A stretch of 64,000 bases of DNA, taken from Romboutsia_C sp015668195 (GTDB lineage: Bacteria; Bacillota; Clostridia; Peptostreptococcales; Peptostreptococcaceae). The notes under the pieces were generated by a model that was given only the letters and a program-made list of their open reading frames with translations, had not been told where the DNA came from and did no database searches. Of this stretch, positions 36,348 through 43,574 are shown one piece after another. A program made the position numbers and the translations under genes. Location of the stretch: contig NZ_JADPFC010000005.1 in assembly GCF_015668195.1 (NCBI RefSeq), positions 124,001 through 188,000 of the forward strand. The letters run 5' to 3'. Each line of letters opens with the position of its first letter. Within the stretch, counting starts at the first letter, position 1.

Positions 36348-37103
36348 ATGAAAGATATAAAGTTAAAGATAGACAAAACTGTAGAGTGGTTAAGGGAAAA
36401 AGTAAAAGAAGCTAATAGTAAGGGATTAATTGTTGGAGTATCTGGTGGGATAGATTCAGCTGTAGTAGCTTACCTTATAAAAAAAGCATTTCCTAAAAAT
36501 TCTATGGGTGTAATAATGAGCATAAAAAGCAATCCAAATGATAGAGAAGATGCCCTTAAAGTTATAAATGGATGTGGTATAGAATTTCTTGACTTAGACT
36601 TAAGTAAGCCACAAGATTTAATATTAAGTACAGTAATAGATTCTCTTAAAGAAAAGAATTTATACAAAGAAGATTATTTAAAAATGACAGATGCAAATCT
36701 AAGAGCGAGAGTTAGAATGAGTACTATATATACAGTAGCAAATAATTTAGGATACTTAGTAGTAGGAACAGATAATGCAGCAGAAATACATACAGGTTAC
36801 TTCACAAAATATGGAGATGGAGGAGTAGATTTAGTGCCGTTATCAAACCTTACTAAAAAAGAAGTATACGAGTGGGCAAAAGTATTAGGCGTACATAAAG
36901 ATGTAATAAATAAGGCACCATCAGCAGGTCTTTGGGAAGGACAAACTGATGAAAATGAAATGGGTACAACTTATGATATGATAGATGCAGTAGTGGAAGG
37001 AAGGTTAGATGAAGTTCCACAAAAAGATAAGGAAATAATCGACAGACTTCACAGAGTGAGTGAGCATAAAAGACACACACCAGCAGGTCCTCCTAAGTTC
37101 TAA
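36348..37103 (+). CDS. nadE: NH3-dependent NAD+ synthetase
   Basis: Makes NAD+ from deamido-NAD+ with ATP and ammonia. At 251 residues it is the short, ammonia-using form without a glutaminase domain. The PP-loop motif VGVSGGIDSAVVAYL is near residue 30, and GTDNAAEIHTGYFTKYGDGGVDLVPLSNLTKKEV near 142 is the family signature. AGGAGAT precedes the ATG. An extended -10 (TGATATAAT, 36298-36306) lies 42 bp upstream. Confidence 0.95.
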   Translation: MKDIKLKIDKTVEWLREKVKEANSKGLIVGVSGGIDSAVVAYLIKKAFPKNSMGVIMSIKSNPNDREDALKVINGCGIEFLDLDLSKPQDLILSTVIDSLKEKNLYKEDYLKMTDANLRARVRMSTIYTVANNLGYLVVGTDNAAEIHTGYFTKYGDGGVDLVPLSNLTKKEVYEWAKVLGVHKDVINKAPSAGLWEGQTDENEMGTTYDMIDAVVEGRLDEVPQKDKEIIDRLHRVSEHKRHTPAGPPKF

Positions 37104-37234
37104 TTTACTAAATTGAATATATATGCTAAAATTTACGAGTAATAATAAATTTATGAGAATTTATTAAAATATTAGGAATAGATAAATATTTCTAAATAAT
37201 ATAAAATTAATCATACGTAGTAAGGAGTGAAAGT

Positions 37235-37957
37235 ATGGGACGTATAGGAAACATAATAAATAGAAAAGGTAAGCAAGATGCCAAAAGAGCAAAGATATTC
37301 ACTAAGCATGCTAGAGCAATAGCTGTTGCAGCTAAAGAAGGTGGAGGAGATCCAGAATACAATGCTACTTTAAAAACTGCTATAGAAAAAGCTAAAGCTG
37401 ATAATATGCCAAACGACAATATAGATAGAGCTATAGCTAAAGGAGCAGGCGGTGGAGCTAACGAGAACTATGAGACTATAGTTTATGAAGGATACGGACC
37501 AGGTGGAGTTGCTGTTATAGTTGAAGCTTTAACAGACAACAAAAACAGAACTGCTGGTAACGTAAGATATTATTTTGATAAAAACGGTGGAAACTTAGGA
37601 ACTAGCGGATGCGTATCATTCATGTTCGATAAAAAAGGACAAATGTTAATAGAAGCTACTGATGAAGTTTCAGAAGAAGAATTAATGGATGCTGCTCTAG
37701 AAGCTGGTGCAGAAGACTTCATAACAGAAGAAGATGGATTTGAAGTAATAACAGCTCCAGAAGACTTTACAGCTGTAAGAGATGAATTACAAGCTAAAGG
37801 ATATGAATTTATATCTGCTGAGGTAAAATTAATACCTCAAACTACAACAGTATTAACTGATGAAGAACAATTAAAGTTTATGGAAAAATTAGTTGATATG
37901 TTAGAAGAAGATGATGATGTTCAATCTATAGCTCATAACTGGGAAATAGAAGAATAA
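37235..37957 (+). CDS. yebC: YebC/PmpR family protein, host gene of an integrated element
   Basis: A 240-residue protein of the YebC family, known as transcriptional regulators and, in recent work, as factors that help ribosomes at proline stretches. The N-terminus (RKGKQDAKRAKIFTKHARAI) and VIVEALTDNKNRTAGNVRYYFDKNGGNLG are typical. AAGGAG precedes the ATG. The reading frame is complete, but its last 153 bp (37806-37958) recur exactly at 41074-41226 and partly at 41326-41403. No terminator follows this copy; the likely native terminator is at 41419, past the inserted DNA. The C-terminal codons here may therefore come from the element. Confidence 0.94.
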   Translation: MGRIGNIINRKGKQDAKRAKIFTKHARAIAVAAKEGGGDPEYNATLKTAIEKAKADNMPNDNIDRAIAKGAGGGANENYETIVYEGYGPGGVAVIVEALTDNKNRTAGNVRYYFDKNGGNLGTSGCVSFMFDKKGQMLIEATDEVSEEELMDAALEAGAEDFITEEDGFEVITAPEDFTAVRDELQAKGYEFISAEVKLIPQTTTVLTDEEQLKFMEKLVDMLEEDDDVQSIAHNWEIEE

Positions 37958-37958
37958 T
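37806..37958. repeat. Direct repeat copy 1 (yebC 3' end), probable left attachment region
   Basis: 153 bp identical to 41074-41226. It covers the last 50 codons and stop codon of yebC plus one base. The recombination core lies somewhere within it. Confidence 0.85.
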
Positions 37959-38027
37959 AGCTAGATTGAAGTAATATCAACGGTTGTTGGATTTTAAGTA
38001 ATTAAAAAATCTTAAAATATTACAATT

Positions 38028-38114
38028 GTTACGGTAAACATCTTATATACTATATAAAAATGTAATGAAATATGTATAGAGTGTTACGGTAAACGAAAAC
38101 ACCTCTATGTTACG
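38028..38114. repeat. Repeated GTTACGGTAAAC motifs upstream of the integrase
   Basis: GTTACGGTAAAC occurs at 38028-38039 and 38083-38094 (55 bp apart), with a partial copy GTTACG at 38109-38114. Between an attachment site and an integrase gene such repeats are candidates for integrase arm-type binding sites or operator sites. Confidence 0.55.
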
Positions 38115-38153
38115 ATGTATAGATTAATCTATGAAGTAATATGGAGGTGTTTT
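38096..38153 (+). promoter_or_regulatory. Leader hairpin covering the integrase ribosome binding site
   Basis: AAAACACCTC (38096-38105) is the exact complement of GAGGTGTTTT (38144-38153), which contains the Shine-Dalgarno sequence of the recombinase gene (ATG 38157). A second palindrome (ATAGATTAATCTAT) lies in the loop. In RNA this would hide the ribosome binding site; the right arm with its T5 could also act as a terminator. Confidence 0.55.
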
Positions 38154-38156
38154 TGT

Positions 38157-39061
38157 ATGCTCATAAATGATGTATATAGAGAGTATATGTATGAAATTAA
38201 AACTAAAAATTATTCTGAAAGGACTATAAAGGGTTATAAGAATAACCTTAATAAGTTTTTCAATTATTGTAAGTCAGGGTTTGAAGTACTGGAGCTAGAA
38301 GAGATAACTCACTTGCACATAAGGCAATATCTTAACTTTCTAAAAAATAAAAACTTAAGTGAAACTTATATAAACACAATATTGAAGAATATAAGGAGCT
38401 TCTATGCGTATTGCTATAAAGAAGAATATTGCTTAAATATTGCTAAAAAGGTTAGCTTATTGAAAGAGAAAAAGGTAGTTATTGAGTCATTCACTGATGC
38501 AGAGGTGAGGAAGATGTTAGATGCATATAAGATGGATACTTATATAAATGCACGCAACAAGTGTATTGTGGCTATGCTTATAGACACAGGAGTTAGAAAC
38601 TCAGAGCTATGTGATATAACCAAGATTGATGTTAAGGAAACGTTAATACATATATTTGGAAAAGGGAGAAAGGAGCGTATTGTGCCTATAAGCCCGATGT
38701 TGAAAAAATAATGATAAAATATGAGCGAATTAGAGAGATGTACTTAAAGGATAGTATAGTGAGTTATGATAATTATTTCCTTAGCTATAGAGGAAAACCT
38801 CTTACTGTAGAAGCTGTAGAAAGAGTACTAAGGATAGCAGGACAAAGAGCTAGAGTTAGAGACTCTATTAGATGCTCACCACATACTTGTAGACATTATT
38901 TTGCACAAACTCAATTAAGAAATGGTTTGGATATATATAGCTTGTCTAGGTTACTTGGGCATGAGACTGTGGATATAACTAAAAGATATCTACAAAGTAT
39001 TAAAGATGAAAAGATAATAGAAATGAGTATATCCACAAGTACTTTAATGAACTTAATATAA
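38157..39061 (+). pseudogene. Tyrosine recombinase (XerC/D-like integrase), split by a -1 frameshift
   Basis: Two ORFs encode one integrase. The first (38157-38711) has the SAM-like core-binding domain (YSERTIKGYKNNLNKFF) and the start of the catalytic domain with the first Arg (DTGVRNSEL) and the Lys (GKGRKER). The second (38711-39061) has the remaining residues: SPHTCRHYFA (His-x-x-Arg), LLGHET (His) and the nucleophile TKRYLQ (Tyr). The frames meet at A6 (38703-38708) followed by TAATG. A -1 slip gives PMLKK-IMIKYERIRE, continuous with homologues. All catalytic residues are present, so this may be a programmed frameshift, a split protein made by stop-start coupling, a mutation or a homopolymer error. 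It would recombine the repeated yebC ends. Confidence 0.75.
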
Positions 39062-39216
39062 TATAGTACCCTTATTATATAGATTAAAAGCAATTTTGAT
39101 GAATTTGTATAAATTAAAATAGTATAAATTGTTAGTTGTCATTACAAAATTTTACAAATTATATCATTTTAAATATGTATAATATTAAATGATTATACAT
39201 GTAGGAGGAAGAATAT

Positions 39217-39894
39217 ATGCAATTTATAATGGGTTGCCTTGGTTTTTTGCTGATTTTAGGGCTAATAGCAGTAGTGCTTAAATTACTTGGGGGAATACTT
39301 ATTTTTATGGGTGGTTTAATACCTATTGTAGGAGTAATTTTGCTATTAACAGGTAGATTAGATAGAGCTTTACAGAAGCTAGGAGGAACTAGATTCAAGC
39401 TAAATAGAATCCATGGGTTTGTAGGAATTATAATTATTTCAATGCTATCTGTACAAATAGGAACGAGCCTAGAAGGACTATTTGATACTGATAATACAGA
39501 AGATTTAGTATCAAAAGTTGATTCAGTTCAAGAAAATAATGAGACAAAAGTAGAAGATGAATCTGAAAAGGAGCTAGATAAACCTAAGAAGGAAGAGAAC
39601 TATGATATAGCAGAAGAGGTTAATACTGATGAGAATAAGGAAGAATATCCTTCTGATATAGCAACAGATATCGAAGATGAGATTGATATAAATCAATATA
39701 CTGAGTATAATAATGATGAAGATGAATCATATACTGAGTCTAAAATGAATGAAGGAGGAACAGTTTATTGGACTCCAAATGGGAAGTCATACCATACAAC
39801 TAGTTCATGTTCAACACTATCTAGAAGTAAGACAATACTGTCAGGAACTCAATCAGAGTCAGGTAAGTATGACCCTTGTGATAGGTGTCACTAA
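39217..39894 (+). CDS. Membrane protein with acidic linker and C-terminal Cys/His motif (element cargo)
   Basis: A 225-residue protein. Three hydrophobic segments occupy about residues 3-25, 28-48 and 66-85. A long Glu/Asp/Asn-rich, probably disordered linker (about 90-175) follows. The C-terminal 45 residues read VYWTPNGKSYHTTSSC..L..S..ILSGT...G...PCDRCH, the small His/Cys motif found at the end of various surface or nuclease proteins and likely to bind zinc. AGGAGGAAG precedes the ATG. It sits inside the yebC-associated element, so it is probably cargo. Function unknown. Confidence 0.7.
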   Translation: MQFIMGCLGFLLILGLIAVVLKLLGGILIFMGGLIPIVGVILLLTGRLDRALQKLGGTRFKLNRIHGFVGIIIISMLSVQIGTSLEGLFDTDNTEDLVSKVDSVQENNETKVEDESEKELDKPKKEENYDIAEEVNTDENKEEYPSDIATDIEDEIDINQYTEYNNDEDESYTESKMNEGGTVYWTPNGKSYHTTSSCSTLSRSKTILSGTQSESGKYDPCDRCH

Positions 39895-39984
39895 AAGGAT
39901 AGAAACTCTACAAATAGTGAGCCAAATATTAAAAGAACTAGTGACAAAGTATAAGTTAATATTGAGGATTTACGTGACTTTATA

Positions 39985-40022
39985 GTTGAATTAAGGATAA
40001 TGTTTTATTATCTTTAATTCAA
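39985..40022. repeat. Palindromic hairpin, copy 1
   Basis: A 16-bp stem with a GTTTT loop. Nearly identical to the hairpin at 40269-40310, 285 bp away. Confidence 0.7.
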
Positions 40023-40268
40023 TCTAATATAATATAAATATAATTAGTCATATTTATATTTATTAATGCAACATTAATTGCAACTAAAGTTAATACAAAA
40101 ATTAAAACAGTATTTAACTTAAGCATATATGGAAATGCTCCTTTCTTAACACTAAGAGCTTTTAAAATTAAAGTAAATGTATTTGATTTTATAGCTATTA
40201 GTGTAAAATAAATTCTAATAGATTTCAATAAGTATTCAACTAAAAAACTTGGAAATAACAAATTGATT

Positions 40269-40310
40269 AATAGAATTAAAGATAATGTTTTATTATCTTT
40301 AATTCTATTA
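40269..40310. repeat. Palindromic hairpin, copy 2
   Basis: A 19-bp perfect stem with a GTTTT loop. Together with copy 1 it brackets a stretch of about 250 bp with no convincing gene. A mobile mini-element or a pair of terminator-like structures is possible. Confidence 0.7.
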
Positions 40311-40387
40311 TATTGAATATAATTATATATCTTATTATCTCATTAAATGTAAATATAAGGCATATGTTTTTTGAGGATTTAAATAGT

Positions 40388-40924
40388 ATGAGCGAAAATA
40401 ACCAAGGAGGTGTTATATATAGGAAAAGTAGAATGGCAATAACTTCAAATGGACATCATATAAAACTTGGTGAAAAAGAAGCGTTTTAAATTAATGAGAT
40501 TGAGAAGAAAATATGCAAACAATTTAAAGTTTCATCTAGAATGGAACTTAATTATAAGTCTGGGAAAGAACAAAGAGAATTTAATAAAAATTTTAATAAA
40601 GAGATAAATGATAAATACGGATATAAACAATCTTATATAACATATGAAATTACAGTAAAAGAAGAAGACTTAAATAAGAATATAGAAAAAGCAAATATAA
40701 AATACGGAACAGATAATATTCAAGATCTTATTGCAATTTGCAAAACTAAAATATATGAATATAGATTAAAAAGGGCTAATGAGAGATATGCTAAAAAAAT
40801 AGATGAAAAAGAATAAGGAAAAGTAATTAATGAAATATTTAAAGAAAAGGAGCTTGAATCAATAAAAAGATTAGACGAATATATAAAAATGTGGGATAGT
40901 CACTATAAAGAATATATGTGGTAA
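40388..40924 (+). pseudogene. Broken gene with two in-frame stop codons
   Basis: One frame reads through from ATG 40388 to TAA 40922-40924 except for TAA codons at 40487-40489 and 40814-40816. The three pieces are protein-like: MSENNQGG...NGHHIKLGEKEAF, then INEIEKKICKQFKVSSRMELNYKSG...RANERYAKKIDEKE, then GKVINEIFKEKELESIKRLDEYIKMW. Undamaged, it would give about 178 residues, mostly Lys/Glu-rich helix. The two stops each need one base change from Gln, Glu or Lys codons. The middle piece (40541-40816) could be translated alone from its own ATG but has no good ribosome binding site. I do not recognise the family. Confidence 0.5.
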
Positions 40925-41073
40925 GTATTAAATAATAAATGTTGCAGAAGTATAATAATATACATAATGATTATAAAATATGATATTATAGTATTGAATA
41001 TAGTTAATTAATAAAAAATAATACTTTTAGAGATTGAGATATACATCTTAATTTTAGTACTATTTATATAGTA

Positions 41074-41226
41074 AATTTATATCTGCTGAGGTAAAATTAA
41101 TACCTCAAACTACAACAGTATTAACTGATGAAGAACAATTAAAGTTTATGGAAAAATTAGTTGATATGTTAGAAGAAGATGATGATGTTCAATCTATAGC
41201 TCATAACTGGGAAATAGAAGAATAAT
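41074..41226. repeat. Direct repeat copy 2 (yebC 3' end), probable right attachment region
   Basis: Identical to 37806-37958 over 153 bp. The next base (C, 41227) matches the base after copy 3, not copy 1, and is followed by the gap. Confidence 0.85.
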
Positions 41227-41227
41227 C

Positions 41228-41325
41228 NNNNNNNNNNNNNNNNNNNNNNNNNNNNNNNNNNNNNNNNNNNNNNNNNNNNNNNNNNNNNNNNNNNNNNNNN
41301 NNNNNNNNNNNNNNNNNNNNNNNNN
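41228..41325. other. Assembly gap (98 N)
   Basis: Unknown bases. The 79 nt before the gap (41149-41227) equal the 79 nt after it (41326-41404), so the gap joins contigs with overlapping ends. Confidence 0.97.
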
Positions 41326-41403
41326 TGGAAAAATTAGTTGATATGTTAGAAGAAGATGATGATGTTCAATCTATAGCTCATAACTGGGAAATAGAAGAAT
41401 AAT
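41326..41403. repeat. Direct repeat copy 3 (yebC 3' end, partial)
   Basis: 78 bp identical to the end of copies 1 and 2, running into a terminator that was probably the native one of yebC. Confidence 0.85.
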
Positions 41404-41418
41404 CTATAAAGATAAGAG

Positions 41419-41449
41419 CCTAGGCCAAAATATTTGGTCTAGGTTTTTT
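41419..41449 (+). terminator. Rho-independent terminator, probably the original yebC terminator
   Basis: Stem CCTAGGCCAAA/TTTGGTCTAGG with a 3-nt loop and T6, 16 bp after the third copy of the yebC end. It may also serve the convergent DUF1540 gene. Confidence 0.8.
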
Positions 41450-41453
41450 ATAT

Positions 41454-41768
41454 TTATTTGCATTTAAAACTAGAACAATATGTTTCAGACAACTCATTTG
41501 GTCTAGGAGCTTTAGAAGTAACAGCTATATTATTAAGTGCACATATGACACCTGCATTATGAGTACATGTTTTAACATTACATCCTATAAATGAACATGG
41601 ACGATCATTATTAGAACTAGATAAGTTATTACTAGACTCTACAAAAGAACTGCAACAAGTATGAGTACTTGTGTGGGATTTTTTGCCATTAACAGCAATT
41701 TTATTTGCATAACACATTCCGCTATCATTATGTGAACAATTTATTACATTACAGTTTATACTAGACAT
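41454..41768 (-). CDS. DUF1540 protein with two cysteine-rich repeats
   Basis: A 104-residue protein with two copies of the DUF1540 motif: C-x4-C-x4-(S/N)GMC near residues 5-20 with THTCCSSF, and CSFIGCNVKTCTHNAGVICALNNIAV with TYCSSF. The cysteines probably bind zinc or another metal. A Ser/Asn-rich linker joins the copies. The function is unknown; the family is common in spore formers. AGGAGG precedes the ATG. Confidence 0.88.
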   Translation of the reverse strand: MSSINCNVINCSHNDSGMCYANKIAVNGKKSHTSTHTCCSSFVESSNNLSSSNNDRPCSFIGCNVKTCTHNAGVICALNNIAVTSKAPRPNELSETYCSSFKCK

Positions 41769-41860
41769 AAAATTAACCTCCTAATAAATTAATAAATCTA
41801 TTAGGAGTATTTCCAAGAATAAGGAAAATATATCATTATTTAACAATAAAAATAAATATA

Positions 41861-42181
41861 TTAGTTATCGTGCATAAATAATTGATCAAAATACTGAGTA
41901 TCCATAAGTGCTTTTGCAACTAATGTAGATGATGATGGATAACTTTTTATAGGTGGCCATATAACAAATAATTCTTTTTCGAAGTCATCTATAGTATATT
42001 TTTCTCCACGTGTCATAATATCAGAAACTTTAGCAGTTAGGTCTTTTATCTTTAAAAAATCACCTAAGGTAAGGTCATAAAATATAGATGCTTTATGTTG
42101 TGGTTGTTTTAAAAGTAAAATGTTTTGCTTAAATTCTATAAAATCAAGTCTATCGTAAATTGCCTTAACGTATGAACTCAC
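41861..42181 (-). CDS. Conserved hypothetical protein
   Basis: About 106 residues, soluble, starting M(V)SSYVKAIYDRLDFIEFKQNILLLKQPQHKA and ending with an acidic/aromatic part. No domain is recognised. The start GTG at 42181 is set by AGGAGG 8 nt upstream; extending the frame further upstream would add a hydrophobic stretch with no ribosome binding site. It lies between the DUF1540 gene and the divergent bofC-like gene. Confidence 0.6.
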   Translation of the reverse strand: MSSYVKAIYDRLDFIEFKQNILLLKQPQHKASIFYDLTLGDFLKIKDLTAKVSDIMTRGEKYTIDDFEKELFVIWPPIKSYPSSSTLVAKALMDTQYFDQLFMHDN

Positions 42182-42340
42182 ATAAATACCTCCTATAAAT
42201 AAATTTAATAATGATATATATAATATGTATAAAAAACAATTAATGGGACAAAAATTCAAATATAAATAATTACTAAAAATTACCTAAATATAAAAGATTT
42301 TATATCTATAACAATAAATTATGTAGAAGGAGGTATTTTA

Positions 42341-42940
42341 ATGTTTGAAAGAAGAGACCCATTTAATTGGAAAATACCTGTTATGATAATAGCAGGAGTG
42401 GTTGCTTTAACAGGTGGTATTTATATAGGAGTAAAAACTAATAGTGCAGATGCTCAAAAAGTGAATGCTAAAGAAGAAATAAAAAAAGAACAAAAGGTTA
42501 AAGAAGTATTTGGTTTGAGTAAGGATTGTGAAATATGGGTTCATACGAAAAATGAAGATGGCAGCGAATCAGATAAGAATCCTATGATGGTAGGAACAGT
42601 AGATAAATCATTAGTAGAAATGAATGAGAAAGAAATAAGAGAATATTTAAAAAATAAATATCCAGAAAGGGAAGTAGAAAAAATAAGCAAATATGAGATA
42701 GTTTTATCAGAAATTCAAACACATAAAGATGCATCTAGAAGTAATAAGTATGCCTTAGAAGCAGATGATGATCTTATAGGACTTTATAAATATGATGATG
42801 ATGGAAATCGAGAATTAGTAGAGGATACTCAAATACATATAAATTCACTTCCAAAATCAGTACAAGAAGAAATTCAAAAGGGAGTGGTCGTAGATTCACA
42901 AGAAGAAGCTTACTCAAGACTTGAAAACTTTGGAAGTTAA
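42341..42940 (+). CDS. BofC C-terminal-domain-like membrane-anchored protein
   Basis: A 199-residue protein with an N-terminal anchor (about residues 12-32) and a soluble external part. The last 65 residues (ALEADDDLIGLYKYDDDGN..IHINSLPKSVQEEIQKGVVVDSQEEAYSRLENF) resemble the BofC C-terminal domain, which controls SpoIVB in Bacillus. Gene order supports this: in Bacillus bofC lies next to ruvA-ruvB-queA-tgt, as here. The N-terminal part differs from Bacillus BofC. AGAAGGAGG precedes the ATG; a terminator follows. Confidence 0.65.
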   Translation: MFERRDPFNWKIPVMIIAGVVALTGGIYIGVKTNSADAQKVNAKEEIKKEQKVKEVFGLSKDCEIWVHTKNEDGSESDKNPMMVGTVDKSLVEMNEKEIREYLKNKYPEREVEKISKYEIVLSEIQTHKDASRSNKYALEADDDLIGLYKYDDDGNRELVEDTQIHINSLPKSVQEEIQKGVVVDSQEEAYSRLENFGS

Positions 42941-42942
42941 TG

Positions 42943-42982
42943 AAATAACCACAACGTAGTGTATATGTTGTGGTTATTTTTG
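42943..42982 (+). terminator. Rho-independent terminator
   Basis: A 13-bp stem AAATAACCACAAC/GTTGTGGTTATTT followed by T-rich sequence. Confidence 0.85.
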
Positions 42983-43042
42983 TAACGTAAATAAAACTTA
43001 TGCTATAATGTATAAGAACATAAGTTTTATTTGCGTTACAAA
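42979..43042. promoter_or_regulatory. Long inverted repeat containing the ruvC promoter
   Basis: Arms of 24 bp (42979-43002 and 43019-43042) match except for one G-T wobble position. A promoter fits inside: TTGTAA (42980-42985), 18 bp, then TGCTATAAT with TATAAT at 43004-43009 (extended -10). Transcripts would start in the right arm, about 50 bp before ruvC. Confidence 0.6.
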
Positions 43043-43064
43043 GATTAATGGGAGGAAGTTTTAT

Positions 43065-43574
43065 TTGATAATACTAGGCATAGACCCAGGAATAGCAATA
43101 GTTGGGTTTGGAATAATAGAGTATAAAAATTCGAAATTTAGAGTAATAGATTATGGAGCAGTTACAACTCCTGCAGGAATGGATACATTAAAAAGATTAG
43201 AACTTGTTTATAAAGGAATTGATTTAATAATAAAAAAATACAATGTAGATGAAGTTGGAATAGAGGAATTGTTCTTTAATAAAAATGTTAAGACGGCTAT
43301 AAGTGTAGCACAAGCTAGAGGAGTAACCATGCTTGCTTGTGCACACAATAATAAGCCTGTATATGAATACACACCTCTTCAAGTTAAACAAGGTGTAGTA
43401 GGATATGGAAGAGCACAAAAAGCACAGGTTCAGCAAATGGTAACTTCATTTTTAAATTTAAAAGCAGTACCAAAGCCAGATGACGTAGCAGATGCTTTAG
43501 CAGTTGCAATATGTCATGCTCATGCCAATAGATTGGAAAAAACATTAAAAAATATAGGGGGTAAGTATGTATAG
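43065..43574 (+). CDS. ruvC: Holliday junction resolvase RuvC
   Basis: 169 residues. Cleaves Holliday junctions made by recombination. LGIDPGIAIVGFGIIE carries the first catalytic Asp (near residue 6), VGIEELFFNKNVKTA the Glu (near 66), and KPDDVADALAVAICHAH the final Asp pair (near 140). The start is TTG 43065 with GGGAGGAAG upstream; a longer frame would add residues not found in the family. It overlaps ruvA by 8 bp. Confidence 0.95.
   Translation: MIILGIDPGIAIVGFGIIEYKNSKFRVIDYGAVTTPAGMDTLKRLELVYKGIDLIIKKYNVDEVGIEELFFNKNVKTAISVAQARGVTMLACAHNNKPVYEYTPLQVKQGVVGYGRAQKAQVQQMVTSFLNLKAVPKPDDVADALAVAICHAHANRLEKTLKNIGGKYV

Larger units (their letters stand above)
37806..41403. mobile_element. Small integrative element inserted at the 3' end of yebC
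   Basis: The repeat period is 3,268 bp. Content: a leader with repeated 12-bp motifs, a tyrosine recombinase (split), a membrane protein with a C-terminal Cys/His motif, a broken gene and two palindromic hairpins. The yebC reading frame is restored at the left junction, as for elements that use the 3' end of a gene as attachment site. The right side is interrupted by a 98-N gap, so the real length and content are uncertain. No transfer, replication or phage structural gene is visible, which suggests a mobilised or satellite-type or decaying element. Confidence 0.7.

Noticed and set aside
39749..39985. A second plus-strand frame overlapping the end of the membrane protein gene
   Set aside because: It lies within the coding sequence of the 225-residue protein in another frame, has no ribosome binding site and no protein-like pattern.
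40019..40261. Minus-strand 80-codon frame between the two palindromes
   Set aside because: It starts at TTG without a ribosome binding site and its residues reflect AT-rich DNA. One hydrophobic stretch is not enough to call a gene.
40388..40924. Stop codon reassignment or readthrough system
   Set aside because: TAA ends most genes in the window, so decay of one cargo gene explains the two internal TAA codons more simply.
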